DNA from: Leucobacter sp. G161
Lineage (GTDB): Bacteria; Actinomycetota; Actinomycetes; Actinomycetales; Microbacteriaceae
DNA length: 64,000 bases
NCBI RefSeq assembly: GCF_001482305.1
Contig: NZ_LOHP01000084.1
Span: 1-64,000, forward strand
Reading direction: 5' to 3'
Under the pieces are notes generated by a model that made no database searches, had not been told where the DNA came from, and saw only the letters and a program-made list of their open reading frames with translations. Made by a program: the position numbers and the translations under genes. Position 1 is the stretch's first letter; each line of letters opens with the position of its first letter. Positions 43,746 through 53,295 of the stretch are shown here, piece by piece.

Positions 43746-45410
43746 GTGAAGCGTTCACGCATCGGGCTGGGCATTGTTGCCCTGGCCGCAGCGAGCTCCC
43801 TGGCACTCGCCGGTTGCTCAACCGGCGGAGGCGACAAGGGGGGAGACAACAGTGGCGGTGGCGGGATCATCACCGCTAACGGCTCTGAGCCCCAGAACCC
43901 GCTCATCCCGACGAACACGAACGAGACGGGTGGCGGCAAGATCATTGACGCGCTGTTCGCTGGTCTCGTGAGCTACGGCGCCGACGGCGCAGCCTCGAAC
44001 GAGGTTGCAGAGTCGATCGAGCCCAACGAGGATGCTTCGGAGTTCACCATCAAGCTCCGCGAGGACGCGAAGTTCTCGGACGGCACCCCCGTCAAGGCTG
44101 AGAGCTTCGTGAAGGCATGGAACCAGGGCGCGAGCAACGAGCTCCAGCACCTGTCCAACTACTTCTTCGAGGACATCGAAGGCTTCGAGATCAACGACGG
44201 CCCCGACGGCGAAGCCGGGACCGACGATGACGTCTACGGCGCTGTTGGAGACATGTCGGGCCTCGTTGTTGAGGGCGACTACGAGTTCACGGTGAAGCTC
44301 AAGCAGCCCACCTCGGACTTCCCGCTGCGTCTCGGCTACTCGGCGTTCTACCCGCTGCCCGAGGTTGCTTTTGAGGACCTCGATGCATTCGGCCAGAACC
44401 CCATCGGTAACGGTCTGTACAAGATCGACGGCGAGGGCGCTTGGGAGCACGACGTGCAGATCAAGCTCGCCAAGAACGAAGACTACGTTGGCCCCCGCGA
44501 GGTGAAGAACGATGGTCTCACGATTATCTTCTACGCATCGCAGGACGCGGCATACGCTGACCTCCAGGGCGGCAACCTCGACGTGCTCGACGCCATCCCC
44601 GATGCAGCACTCGCAAACTTCGAGTCGGATCTCGGCGACCGCGCCGTGAACCAGCCCGCAGCGATCTTCCAGTCCTTCACCATCCCGGAGCGCCTCGAGC
44701 ACTTCGGTGGCGAAGAGGGCAAGCTCCGCCGCGCTGCAATCTCGATGGCAATCGACCGTGCTGAGATCACTGACGTGATCTTCGACGGCACTCGCACCCC
44801 CGCAAGCGACTTCACCTCACCCGTCATCGACGGCTGGAGCGACAAGCTTGAGGGCGCAGAGGTTCTCGAGTTCAACCCTGAAGAAGCAAAGAAGCTGTGG
44901 GCTGAGGCCGACAAGATTTCGCCTTGGAGCGGAACCTTCGAGATTGCATACAACGCTGATGGCGGCCACCAGGCGTGGGTCGACGCAGTCACCAACTCGG
45001 TGAAGAACACCCTCGAGATCGACGCGGCAGGCAAGCCCTACCCGACGTTCGCTGAGGCTCGCACCGAGATCACGAACCGCACCATCACCTCTGCGTTCCG
45101 CACCGGCTGGCAGGCTGACTACCCGGGTCTGTTCAACTTCCTCGGACCGTTGTACGCGACCAACGCTGGCTCGAACGATGGCGACTACTCCAGCAAGGAG
45201 TTCGACGGACTGCTGAAGCAGGGCGCGCAGGAGACTGACGTTGCCGCTGCGAACAAGCTGTTCCAGCAGGCGCAGGAAGTCCTCCTGAAGGATCTTCCCG
45301 CGACTCCGCTGTGGTACTCGAACGTGGCCGGTGGCTTCGGCGAGTCGGTAGAGAACGTCCAGTTCGGCTGGAACTCTGTACCGATGTTCGAGGACATCAC
45401 CAAGAAGTAA
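43746..45410 (+). CDS. oligopeptide ABC transporter substrate-binding lipoprotein (SBP family 5)
   Basis: 554 residues. GTG 43746 has AAGGAGG at good spacing. Lipoprotein signal peptide MKRSRIGLGIVALAAASSLA ends in lipobox LAGC with the lipidated Cys at residue 23, then a Gly/Asp-rich linker. The SBP_bac_5 core (FTIKLREDAKFSDGTPVKAESF, then LRRAAISMAIDRAEI) is typical of peptide/OppA-like receptors. First gene of operon 1; a hairpin just after it (45421-45450) should raise its expression over the permeases. Confidence 0.94.
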   Translation: MKRSRIGLGIVALAAASSLALAGCSTGGGDKGGDNSGGGGIITANGSEPQNPLIPTNTNETGGGKIIDALFAGLVSYGADGAASNEVAESIEPNEDASEFTIKLREDAKFSDGTPVKAESFVKAWNQGASNELQHLSNYFFEDIEGFEINDGPDGEAGTDDDVYGAVGDMSGLVVEGDYEFTVKLKQPTSDFPLRLGYSAFYPLPEVAFEDLDAFGQNPIGNGLYKIDGEGAWEHDVQIKLAKNEDYVGPREVKNDGLTIIFYASQDAAYADLQGGNLDVLDAIPDAALANFESDLGDRAVNQPAAIFQSFTIPERLEHFGGEEGKLRRAAISMAIDRAEITDVIFDGTRTPASDFTSPVIDGWSDKLEGAEVLEFNPEEAKKLWAEADKISPWSGTFEIAYNADGGHQAWVDAVTNSVKNTLEIDAAGKPYPTFAEARTEITNRTITSAFRTGWQADYPGLFNFLGPLYATNAGSNDGDYSSKEFDGLLKQGAQETDVAAANKLFQQAQEVLLKDLPATPLWYSNVAGGFGESVENVQFGWNSVPMFEDITKK

Positions 45411-45420
45411 CGCACTTCCT

Positions 45421-45450
45421 TAAGGCCCCGGGCGCAAGCCCGGGGCCTTA
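45421..45450 (+). terminator. intercistronic hairpin after the first peptide-binding lipoprotein gene
   Basis: Perfect 13-bp arms (45421-45433, 45438-45450) with a GCAA (GNRA) tetraloop, 10 nt after the stop. The T-run is weak (AACCCCGTTT), so it may be a partial terminator or a 3'-end stabiliser rather than an end point. The permease genes begin 150 nt downstream. Confidence 0.8.
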
Positions 45451-45599
45451 ACCCCGTTTCCTGGCTTATCCGGCGAGGCACAGCGGGGACATAGAGTCGT
45501 GCGAATCCGGAGACACCGGCGTCTCGACTTCGCATCGCGCAACCACAGCGAGAGAAAACCAACTATGCAAACTCAGTCTGAATGGGAGGCGGCAGCCAC

Positions 45600-46526
45600 A
45601 TGCTGAGATATATCGTCTTCCGCGTCCTTCAGGTCATTCCCGTCTTGCTGGGAACGACCTTCCTCATCTACTTCATGGTCTTCGCCATGCCGGGTGACCC
45701 GATCATCGCAATGTTCGGCGACAAAACCCCGAACCCCATCGTCCTCGAGAAGCTGCGCGCCCAGTACAACCTGGACAAGCCCTTCCTCGTGCAGTACTTC
45801 CTGTACCTCAAGGGCATTCTTGTTGGCGACTTTGGTGTGAGCTTCTCCGGCCAGCCAGTCTCCGATATCCTCGCCCGGACCTTCCCGGTCACCGCCAAGC
45901 TCGCGATCATGGCGATCATCCTCGAATTCGTGCTTGCAGTCGTCATCGGCCTGTTCTCAGGTCTGCGCAAGGGCAAGCTGTTCGACAACGTGAACCTCCT
46001 GATTGGTCTCGCCCTCATGAGTGTGCCGATCTTCGTGATCGCCTTCATCGGACAGTACGTTTTCGCTATCAAACTCGACTGGTTCCGCGCGACGGCCGGT
46101 GGCGGTGCTCCGCTGCAGGATCTCATCCTCCCCGCGATCGTCATCGGTATTACGGGATACGCGACCTCAATGCGCCTCACCCGTTCGTCGGTGATCGACA
46201 CGCTCAACCAGGACTTCGTGCGCACCGCGTACTCGAAGGGTCTGTCGCGTAACCGCGTCGTTCCCGTGCACGTGCTGCGTAACTCAATGATCCCGACTGT
46301 CACGAACACCGCCGCAAACTTCGGCGTGCTGCTCGTCGGTGCAACGGTCACGGAGGGCATCTTCAACGTGCCCGGTGTCGGTAACACCCTCTACCAGGCG
46401 ATTATTCGTGGCGAGAATGCGACGGTCGTGTCGTTCGTCACGATCATGGTCCTCCTGTATCTCGCAGTGAACCTCGTCGTGGATCTGCTGTACGCCGTGC
46501 TCGACCCGAGGATCCGTTATGCCTGA
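45600..46526 (+). CDS. peptide ABC transporter permease (DppB/OppB-like)
   Basis: 308 residues, six membrane segments. Start ATG 45600 with GGGAGG nine bases upstream, preferred to ATG 45582, which carries that GGGAGG inside it. N-terminal RYIVFRVLQVIPVLLGTTFL and the EAA-like ABC docking loop LNQDFVRTAYSKGLSR are as in DppB/OppB. Its stop overlaps the next permease start by eight bases. Confidence 0.94.
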   Translation: MLRYIVFRVLQVIPVLLGTTFLIYFMVFAMPGDPIIAMFGDKTPNPIVLEKLRAQYNLDKPFLVQYFLYLKGILVGDFGVSFSGQPVSDILARTFPVTAKLAIMAIILEFVLAVVIGLFSGLRKGKLFDNVNLLIGLALMSVPIFVIAFIGQYVFAIKLDWFRATAGGGAPLQDLILPAIVIGITGYATSMRLTRSSVIDTLNQDFVRTAYSKGLSRNRVVPVHVLRNSMIPTVTNTAANFGVLLVGATVTEGIFNVPGVGNTLYQAIIRGENATVVSFVTIMVLLYLAVNLVVDLLYAVLDPRIRYA

Positions 46527-47490
46527 GCCAACGCTAAATAATTCACAGAAGCGCCCCAAGATCGAGCACTTCGTCGCACCATTCGACGAGAACTCGGTTG
46601 CCGCGGTTGACGCGGTCAAGGTCCAAGCAAAGAAGTCGAACCTCTGGACTGACGCCTGGAAAGATATGCGCCGTCGGCCCATGTTTTGGATCTCCGCCGC
46701 GATCATTCTGCTCGTGCTTGTTGTCTCGCTGTTCCCGACGCTGTTCACCCAGGCTGATCCCCGGGTGTGCCAGCTTGCGCTGTCGAATCAGGGCGCCGCT
46801 CCGGGCCACCCGCTCGGCTTCAACAAGCAGGGCTGCGACATCTACTCGCGAGTGATTCACGGCACCTCGACCTCGGTTTCCGTGGGTCTCGTCGTGATCG
46901 TGATGACGTTTGTTATTGGCGTCGTGATGGGTGCTCTCGCTGGCTACTTCGGTGGCTGGGTTGACACCGTGCTCTCGCGTCTCGGCGACATCTTCTTCTC
47001 GATTCCCTACATCCTCGCGGCAGTTGTCGTGATGAGCGTCATGTCCGAGCACCGAAACATTCTCGTGATTTCCCTCGCGATCGGTGGCTTCTCCTGGCCG
47101 GTTACGGCGCGTATTTTGCGTGCTGAGATCTTCAAGGTGAAGAACAGCGACTACGTCATGGCTTCGCGTGCGCTGGGCTTGTCCGGCCAGGGCACGCTGT
47201 GGAAGCACGTGCTGCCAAACTCGATCGCGCCGGTGATCGTGGTCACGACGCTCTCGCTGTCGGGAGCTATCGTCGCCGAAGCCGTGCTGTCGTTCCTTGG
47301 CGTCGGGTTGCCGCCCGCAGAGTTCATGAGTTGGGGCAACGACATTAGTGCCGCACAGAGCGATCTTCGCACCAGGCCGCAGAACCTTATTTACCCGTCT
47401 ATCGCGCTCAGCGTCACCGTCCTCGCATTCATCATGCTTGGCGAGGTCGTTCGTGACGCACTCGATCCGAAGGCGAGGGCTCGCCGATGA
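46519..47490 (+). CDS. peptide ABC transporter permease (DppC/OppC-like)
   Basis: 323 residues. A hydrophilic N-terminus, a first helix (MFWISAAIILLVLVVSLFP), an extracytoplasmic stretch with HPLGFNKQGCDIYSRVIHG (the DxxGRDxxSR-like OppC motif), then five helices with docking loop SDYVMASRALGLSGQGT. Start overlaps the end of the previous gene; its stop overlaps the ATPase start (ATGA). Confidence 0.94.
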   Translation: MPEPTLNNSQKRPKIEHFVAPFDENSVAAVDAVKVQAKKSNLWTDAWKDMRRRPMFWISAAIILLVLVVSLFPTLFTQADPRVCQLALSNQGAAPGHPLGFNKQGCDIYSRVIHGTSTSVSVGLVVIVMTFVIGVVMGALAGYFGGWVDTVLSRLGDIFFSIPYILAAVVVMSVMSEHRNILVISLAIGGFSWPVTARILRAEIFKVKNSDYVMASRALGLSGQGTLWKHVLPNSIAPVIVVTTLSLSGAIVAEAVLSFLGVGLPPAEFMSWGNDISAAQSDLRTRPQNLIYPSIALSVTVLAFIMLGEVVRDALDPKARARR

Positions 47491-49271
47491 GCGACATGCA
47501 ACCGCTGCTCAGCGTGCGCGACCTCAAGGTCGCCTTCAAAACGGATAAGACTGCCAAGCAGGTGCTGCATGGCATCGGGTTCGACGTCTTCCCCGGGGAG
47601 ACCGTCGCGATTGTGGGCGAGTCCGGCTCCGGCAAGTCAACAACGATGCACGCAGTCATCAATCTGCTTCCCGGGACCGGTGAAATCACCGGCGGTTCTG
47701 TGAAGTGGAATGGTCGCGAGCTCGTCGGCATCGGCCGCCGCGACATGGAGACGATCCGTGGTCGCGAGATCGGTCTCGTGCCGCAGGATCCGATGTCGAA
47801 CCTCAACCCCGTATGGTCGGTCGGCTTCCAGGTCGAAGAAGCGATCCGTGCGAACGGAATTGCTTCGGGCAAGAAGGAAGTCCGTGCTCGCGCCATCGAG
47901 GTGCTCGAGCAGGCTGGTCTCAGCGACGCTGAGAAGCGGATGAAGCAGTACCCGCACCAGTTCTCTGGCGGTATGAAGCAGCGTGCGCTCATCGGCATCG
48001 GCCTGTCGGCGAAGCCTGAACTGCTCATCGCTGATGAGCCGACGAGTGCGCTTGACGTGACTGTGCAGCGCGTGGTGCTGGATCACCTCGCAAAGCTCAC
48101 GAGCGATCTCGGCACCGCGGTTGTGTTTATTACGCACGACCTCGGACTCGCCGCCGAGCGCGCTGAGAAGCTCATCGTGATGTACCAGGGCAACATCGTC
48201 GAGTCGGGGCCGAGCCGTGAGATCCTGCAGGATCCGCAGCACCCGTACACGAAGCGTCTCGTTGCTGCCGCACCGAGTCTTGCCTCGCGTCGTATTGGTT
48301 CCTCCGCTGGCATGCCCGCGGCTCCCACGAGCACGTTCAACGTTGCCGCTCTGGCGGATGCGGAGAACCGCGGGGGCGCGGTCGGCGAGCCGCTCATTGA
48401 GGTCGAGAACCTGCGCAAGGTATACAAACTGCGCAAGGGCAACTTCAAGAGCGAGGACTTTGTCGCGGTCGATGGTGCAAACTTCACGATCAACCGCGGC
48501 GAGACCCTCGCGCTCGTTGGCGAGTCCGGCTCGGGCAAGTCGACGATCGCGAAGATGGTCCTGCAGCTTGAGGAGCCCACTGGCGGCAAGGTGACGATTG
48601 CAGGAAGGGACACCGCGAAGCTCTCGAGCCGAGAACTGTTCGACTTGCGACGCACGCTGCAGCCGGTCTTCCAGGATCCGTACGGTTCGCTTGACCCGCT
48701 GCACAACATCGGCAACACGATCATGGAGCCGCTGAACATCCACAAGGTGGGTGACATGGCGAGCCGGAAGCGGCGCGTCAACGAGCTCCTTGATCAGGTC
48801 TCGTTGCCGCGTGAACTCGCGAGCCGGTACCCGAACGAGTTGTCTGGTGGACAGCGGCAGCGTGTCGCTGTGGCACGCGGGCTCGCGCTGAAGCCGGACA
48901 TTCTCGTCCTCGACGAGGCTGTCTCGGCACTCGACGTGCTCGTGCAGGCGCAGGTCCTCGACCTGCTCGCCGAGTTGCAGCGCGACCTCGGACTCACCTA
49001 CCTCTTCATCACGCATGACCTTGCAGTCGTTCGCCTCATCGCTGACCGCGTATGCGTCATGCAGCAGGGCAAGATTGTCGAGCAGGCGAGGACAGAGGAC
49101 GTGTTCGAGAACCCGAAGATGGAGTACACCAAGAATCTCCTTGCGGCGATCCCGGGTGCTTCGATCGAGCTGGGCATTGGTAGCGCCGGCGACAGCGTTG
49201 CGCATACGCCGATCACGGGCGCCGGAACCGCGCCGTTCGATGGTGGCGGCCAGCTAGGAGCCACTATCTAG
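47487..49271 (+). CDS. fused double ATPase of a peptide ABC transporter (DppD-DppF fusion)
   Basis: 594 residues, two ABC domains in one chain. Domain 1: Walker A GESGSGKST (~residue 43), signature FSGGMKQRALIG, Walker B LLIADEPTSALD, then the oligopeptide C-terminal HPYTKRLVAAAPSL. Domain 2 from ~residue 300: Walker A GESGSGKST, LSGGQRQRVAVAR, ILVLDEAVSALD, and MEYTKNLLAAIPGA. All catalytic motifs intact. Last gene of operon 1; overlaps the permease by four bases. Confidence 0.96.
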   Translation: MSDMQPLLSVRDLKVAFKTDKTAKQVLHGIGFDVFPGETVAIVGESGSGKSTTMHAVINLLPGTGEITGGSVKWNGRELVGIGRRDMETIRGREIGLVPQDPMSNLNPVWSVGFQVEEAIRANGIASGKKEVRARAIEVLEQAGLSDAEKRMKQYPHQFSGGMKQRALIGIGLSAKPELLIADEPTSALDVTVQRVVLDHLAKLTSDLGTAVVFITHDLGLAAERAEKLIVMYQGNIVESGPSREILQDPQHPYTKRLVAAAPSLASRRIGSSAGMPAAPTSTFNVAALADAENRGGAVGEPLIEVENLRKVYKLRKGNFKSEDFVAVDGANFTINRGETLALVGESGSGKSTIAKMVLQLEEPTGGKVTIAGRDTAKLSSRELFDLRRTLQPVFQDPYGSLDPLHNIGNTIMEPLNIHKVGDMASRKRRVNELLDQVSLPRELASRYPNELSGGQRQRVAVARGLALKPDILVLDEAVSALDVLVQAQVLDLLAELQRDLGLTYLFITHDLAVVRLIADRVCVMQQGKIVEQARTEDVFENPKMEYTKNLLAAIPGASIELGIGSAGDSVAHTPITGAGTAPFDGGGQLGATI

Positions 49272-49295
49272 TCGCACATGGTGCACGAATCACGC

Positions 49296-49331
49296 GCAGG
49301 GAGGTCCGTCGGAAGGCGGGCCTCCCTGCGT
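49296..49331 (+). terminator. terminator after peptide-transporter operon 1
   Basis: Perfect 10-bp arms (49296-49305, 49322-49331) with a 16-nt loop, followed by TATTTCTCT. It lies 24 nt after the fused ATPase stop. Confidence 0.75.
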
Positions 49332-49483
49332 ATTTCTCTGACCGTGGAACGGTGAGATCACGATTCGTGAGTCATTGTTACAAGGGAGTCAGTCTCCGCG
49401 TAGCGAGGCCGGTAGTGTGGGAGTGTTCTGAAAACAATTGTGGCGAGCAATGTTGTTCGCCTGTGTTTCCAATGGAGGAAGAA

Positions 49484-51100
49484 TTGAAGAAGAAACTATT
49501 TACCTCGGTCGCTCTCGCCGGCGCAGCTGCGCTGCTGCTGAGCTCATGCGCATCGGGCGATAACGGTGACAGCGGCGGCGGCGCATCGGGCGGCGCGATC
49601 ACCGTCGGTACGACCGACGTCGTGACCGCGCTTGATCCCGCAGGCTCCTACGACAACGGCTCTTTCGCCGTGATGACGAATGTCTACCCGTTCCTGCTCA
49701 ACCACGAGATCGGCTCGAGCGATGTTGCTCCCGATATCGCAGAGTCGGCGGAGTTCACCGAGCCGACCCAGTACACCGTGAAGCTCAAGGCTGGCCTGAA
49801 GTTCGCGAACGGCAACGACCTCACGAGCTCCGACGTGAAGCACACCTTCGACCGCCAGGTCGCCATCGCTGAGCCCACGGGCCCGTCGAGCCTCCTCGAG
49901 AACCTCGAGAGCGTCGAAGCAGTCGACGAAACCACCGTCATCTTCCACCTCAAGGAAGCGAACGACCAGACGTTCCCGCAGGTGCTGTCGACCCCGGTTG
50001 CGCCAATCGTTGACGAGGATGTGTTCCCCGCTGACAAGCTCGCCACCGACGAGGAGATCGTCTCGGGCAAGGGCTTCGCAGGCCAGTACACACTCGAGAG
50101 CTTCAAGAAGAACGACCTCGCATCGTACAAGGCGTTCGACGGCTACCAGGGCCTGTGGGGCGCTGCGAAGACCGACACTGTCAACACCAAGTACTTCGCC
50201 AACGAGACGAACCTCAGCCAGGCGATGGAAACGAAGGCAATCGACGTCGCCTTCCGCAGCCTCTCTGCGACCGACACCGAGAAGCTCGGTAACACCGACG
50301 GGCTGAAGCTTGTTGACGGCCCCGGCGGCGCAATCCGCTACATCGTCTTCAACTTCGATACCCAGCCGTTCGGCGCGAAGACCGCGGATGCGGATCCCGC
50401 AAAGGCGCTCGCGGTGCGCCAGGCCGCTGCCGACCTCATCGACCGCTCGAAGATTGCCTCGCAGGTCTACAAGGACACCTTTACGCCGCTGTTCAGCCCG
50501 GTTGCGCAGGGCTTCACCGGCGCGACTGAGTCGTTCAAGGAGCAGTACGGTGACAAGCAGGGCGGCGCAGACTCGGCCGCGGCAAAGGCTCGCCTCGAGG
50601 CAGCCGGCGTCGAACTCCCCGTCACGCTGCAGCTGCAGTACAACCCGGATCACTACGGCGACGCTTCGGCAGAAGAGTACGCGCTCGTGAAGCAGCAGCT
50701 CGAGGCCGACGGCGCGTTCACGGTCGACCTGCAGTCGACCGAGTGGGGCCAGTACTCGAAGGACTTCCCGGCTGACGCGTACCCCGCGTACCAGCTCGGC
50801 TGGTTCCCCGACTTCTCGGACGCCGACAACTTCCTGACGCCGTTCTTCGTCAACGGTGGCTTCTTCAACAACCACTACGAGTCGCCGAAGATCAACGAGC
50901 TCATCGGCAAGCAGCGCGTCACGGTCGACCCGACCGAGCGCACCGCGATCATCGAAGACGCTCAGGCGCAGGTCGCCCAGGACGTCCCGATGATCCCGCT
51001 GCTCCAGGGCACGCAGGTCGCGATCACGACTGATGCGATTGACGGTGTTGTCCTCGACGGCTCCTTCAAGTTCCGCCTCGGAACGATCACAAAGAACTAG
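49484..51100 (+). CDS. second oligopeptide ABC substrate-binding lipoprotein
   Basis: 538 residues from TTG 49484, selected because GGAGGAA (49475-49481) sits just upstream and the resulting N-terminus is a proper lipoprotein signal (KKKLFTSVALAGAAALLLSSC, lipobox LSSC, Cys ~22). ATG 49472 and ATG 49352 would place the ribosome site inside the protein. SBP_bac_5 core: YTVKLKAGLKFANGNDLTSSDVKH and ALAVRQAAADLIDRSKI. Paralogue of the operon-1 receptor with a different middle section, so different peptide range. Confidence 0.92.
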   Translation: MKKKLFTSVALAGAAALLLSSCASGDNGDSGGGASGGAITVGTTDVVTALDPAGSYDNGSFAVMTNVYPFLLNHEIGSSDVAPDIAESAEFTEPTQYTVKLKAGLKFANGNDLTSSDVKHTFDRQVAIAEPTGPSSLLENLESVEAVDETTVIFHLKEANDQTFPQVLSTPVAPIVDEDVFPADKLATDEEIVSGKGFAGQYTLESFKKNDLASYKAFDGYQGLWGAAKTDTVNTKYFANETNLSQAMETKAIDVAFRSLSATDTEKLGNTDGLKLVDGPGGAIRYIVFNFDTQPFGAKTADADPAKALAVRQAAADLIDRSKIASQVYKDTFTPLFSPVAQGFTGATESFKEQYGDKQGGADSAAAKARLEAAGVELPVTLQLQYNPDHYGDASAEEYALVKQQLEADGAFTVDLQSTEWGQYSKDFPADAYPAYQLGWFPDFSDADNFLTPFFVNGGFFNNHYESPKINELIGKQRVTVDPTERTAIIEDAQAQVAQDVPMIPLLQGTQVAITTDAIDGVVLDGSFKFRLGTITKN

Positions 51101-51114
51101 CAGTGCGTAGTCGA

Positions 51115-51148
51115 TGCGGGGAGGAGGCCTTCGGGCCTCCTCCCCGCA
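51115..51148 (+). terminator. intercistronic hairpin after the second peptide-binding lipoprotein gene
   Basis: Perfect 15-bp arms (51115-51129, 51134-51148) with a TTCG (UUCG) tetraloop, 14 nt after the stop. It mirrors the hairpin of operon 1. There is no T-run, so partial termination or 3'-end protection is likely. It overlaps an alternative upstream start (51114) for the next permease, which is therefore rejected. Confidence 0.85.
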
Positions 51149-51161
51149 CGGCGTGAGCATC

Positions 51162-52244
51162 ATGACTTCTCTCGAAACTCCGACGGCGCCGTCGATACCG
51201 AAAGCGCCGAAACGTCCCTCCGGTGGGGGGCTCTGGCGCTATATTCTGTGGCGCGCGGTGCTCATCATCCCCACCGTCTTTATCCTCGTCACGATGGTGT
51301 TCCTGCTCATGCGGACCATCGGTGACCCGATCACCGCGTCCGTCGGCGGTAAGCTGCCGCCCGACGAGCTTGCCCGTCGCATTGCCGACGCCGGCTACGA
51401 TCGCCCGGTCTTCGTGCAGTACATCGAATACCTCGGTCAGGTCTTCACCGGCAACTTTGGTACGACGCTGAGCGACCACCGCCCGGTGACTGAGGTCATC
51501 ATGACCTTCGGTTCGGCGACGCTCGAGCTCGCGTTCTTCACGCTGATCGTCGCCTTCATCGTCGGGATCCCGCTGGGCATGCTCGCGGCCTACTACCGCG
51601 ACCGTGGCCCAGATGCCTCGCTGCGCATCTTCGCGATCCTCACCTACGCGACCCCCGTCTTCTTCTCTGGCCTGCTCATGAAACTCGTGTTCGGGGTGTG
51701 GCTGGGCTGGTTCCCGCTCTCGGGTCGGGCCTCGATTGCGACCGAGTTGCAGATCGAGATGCTCGGAAACCCGAGCGGCTTCTACCTCATTGATGCGTTC
51801 CGCACGGGAAACATGGCGAACGTCGGGGACGTCCTCATGCACGCGGTGCTGCCCGCGCTGACGCTCGGGCTGATGACCGCCGGAGTCTTCCTGCGTCTCG
51901 TACGCACGAACATGATTGGCACGCTCGGGCGAGAGTACATTGACTCCGGGCGTTCGCGCGGCGTGACGGAGTTCCGTCTCGTCACCAAGCACGCCTACCG
52001 TCCCGCACTCATCCCGATCATCACCGTCATCGGCATGCAGATCGCGATGCTGCTTGCCGGCGCCGTGCTGACCGAGACAACGTTCGAGTGGAAAGGCCTC
52101 GGCTTCCAGCTTGCCCACTACCTCAGCGCGCGCGACTTCATCGCGGTCCAAGGCATTGTGGCGCTGCTCGCGGTCATTGTCGCCCTGAGCAACTTCATCG
52201 TCGACATCATCGCGGCGCTCATCGATCCGAGAGTGAGGTACTGA
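51162..52244 (+). CDS. second peptide ABC transporter permease (DppB-like)
   Basis: 360 residues. ATG 51162 lies 14 nt after the hairpin; a GTG at 51153 is also possible. A Pro/Lys-rich ~20-residue head precedes the first helix (YILWRAVLIIPTVFILVTMVF). Docking loop LGREYIDSGRSRGVTEFRLV. The protein is ~50 residues longer than its operon-1 equivalent, mainly in the second extracytoplasmic loop (GRASIATELQIEMLGN). Confidence 0.92.
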   Translation: MTSLETPTAPSIPKAPKRPSGGGLWRYILWRAVLIIPTVFILVTMVFLLMRTIGDPITASVGGKLPPDELARRIADAGYDRPVFVQYIEYLGQVFTGNFGTTLSDHRPVTEVIMTFGSATLELAFFTLIVAFIVGIPLGMLAAYYRDRGPDASLRIFAILTYATPVFFSGLLMKLVFGVWLGWFPLSGRASIATELQIEMLGNPSGFYLIDAFRTGNMANVGDVLMHAVLPALTLGLMTAGVFLRLVRTNMIGTLGREYIDSGRSRGVTEFRLVTKHAYRPALIPIITVIGMQIAMLLAGAVLTETTFEWKGLGFQLAHYLSARDFIAVQGIVALLAVIVALSNFIVDIIAALIDPRVRY

Positions 52245-52245
52245 G

Positions 52246-53295
52246 ATGGCTGATACGACTTCGCTCATCATCGGGGCCGGTCCGAGCCGTGAGCGCGGCT
52301 GGCACTCCTGGCCGATCATCAAGCAGTTGCGGCAGAGCGTCGGGCTGCAGCGTGGCATGCTCATCGCGGGCCTCGCGTTGATCGCGTTCTTTGTGATTCT
52401 TGCCGTGTTCGCGCCGCTGATCGCACCCTACGACTTCAACGCGCTCGCCGGGCCCGATGGCGACTTCGGGTCCCGCACACCACCTTCAGCGGCGCACCCC
52501 TTCGGCACCACGATCGCCGGCTACGACGTGATGTCACGCGTGATTTGGGGATCCCGCACCGCACTCATCGTGATCGTCATCGCGGTGCTCGCGTCGATCT
52601 TCGCCGGCTCGCTTCTCGGGCTTGTGTCCGGGTACATCGGGGGGGCGCTTGACCGCGTGCTGGTGATGCTCACTGACGCGATTTACGCATTCCCGTCGCT
52701 GCTGCTCGCGATCGTCATGTCGATCGTGATCTCGGGTGGCCAATCGAGCCTGTGGGGCGGTATCTGGTCAGCCTCGCTGTCGATCACCGTGGTGTTCATT
52801 CCGCAGTACTTCCGCGTCGTCCGCTCGGAGGTCGTGCGCGTGAAGGCGGCGGCGTTCGTCGAGTCGGCACGCGTGATCGGCGCGAGCCGTTCGCGGATCA
52901 TGTTTAAGCACGTGTTCCGTAACTCGACGCGCTCGCTCCCACTCGTGTTCACCCTGAACGCGTCCGAATCGATCCTCACCCTCGCGGGCCTCGGCTTCCT
53001 CGGCTTCGGCATCGAGCCGAACTCGGCTGCGGAGTGGGGCTACGACCTGAACAAGGCCGTCGGGGATGTCACGAACGGGGTGTGGTGGACGAGCCTGTGG
53101 CCCGGACTCGCGATCGTGCTCATCGTGATGGGGCTCACCCTCACGGGCGAGAGCCTGAACGATCTCGCAGACCCGCGCCTGCGCAGTCGCCGCCGGGCGA
53201 AGGCTGGCAGCGGGGCTGTAGCTGACACGGCGATGGGCGACGCCTCGGGCAGCGATCCGGTCGCTGACGCCGACTTGGACGGGGGAACTCGATGA
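52246..53295 (+). CDS. second peptide ABC transporter permease (DppC-like)
   Basis: 349 residues, starting two bases after the stop of the previous gene. First helix ALIAFFVILAVFAPLIA, then PFGTTIAGYDVMSRVIWG, five more helices with docking loop KAAAFVESARVIGASRSR, and a ~40-residue Asp/Ala-rich tail (VADTAMGDASGSDPVADADL). Overlaps the ATPase gene start by four bases. Confidence 0.93.
   Translation: MADTTSLIIGAGPSRERGWHSWPIIKQLRQSVGLQRGMLIAGLALIAFFVILAVFAPLIAPYDFNALAGPDGDFGSRTPPSAAHPFGTTIAGYDVMSRVIWGSRTALIVIVIAVLASIFAGSLLGLVSGYIGGALDRVLVMLTDAIYAFPSLLLAIVMSIVISGGQSSLWGGIWSASLSITVVFIPQYFRVVRSEVVRVKAAAFVESARVIGASRSRIMFKHVFRNSTRSLPLVFTLNASESILTLAGLGFLGFGIEPNSAAEWGYDLNKAVGDVTNGVWWTSLWPGLAIVLIVMGLTLTGESLNDLADPRLRSRRRAKAGSGAVADTAMGDASGSDPVADADLDGGTR

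Noticed and set aside
43496-43879. Small frames in the control region before the first peptide transporter
   Set aside because: No ribosome site, overlap the lipoprotein gene out of frame, composition unlike neighbours.
51114-51161. Upstream start for the second DppB-like permease
   Set aside because: Lies within the 15-bp UUCG hairpin; ATG 51162 follows it.
47637-51163. Long minus-strand frames (522 and 539 aa) over the transporter genes
   Set aside because: Shadows of the fused ATPase and the second receptor; no recognisable sequence.
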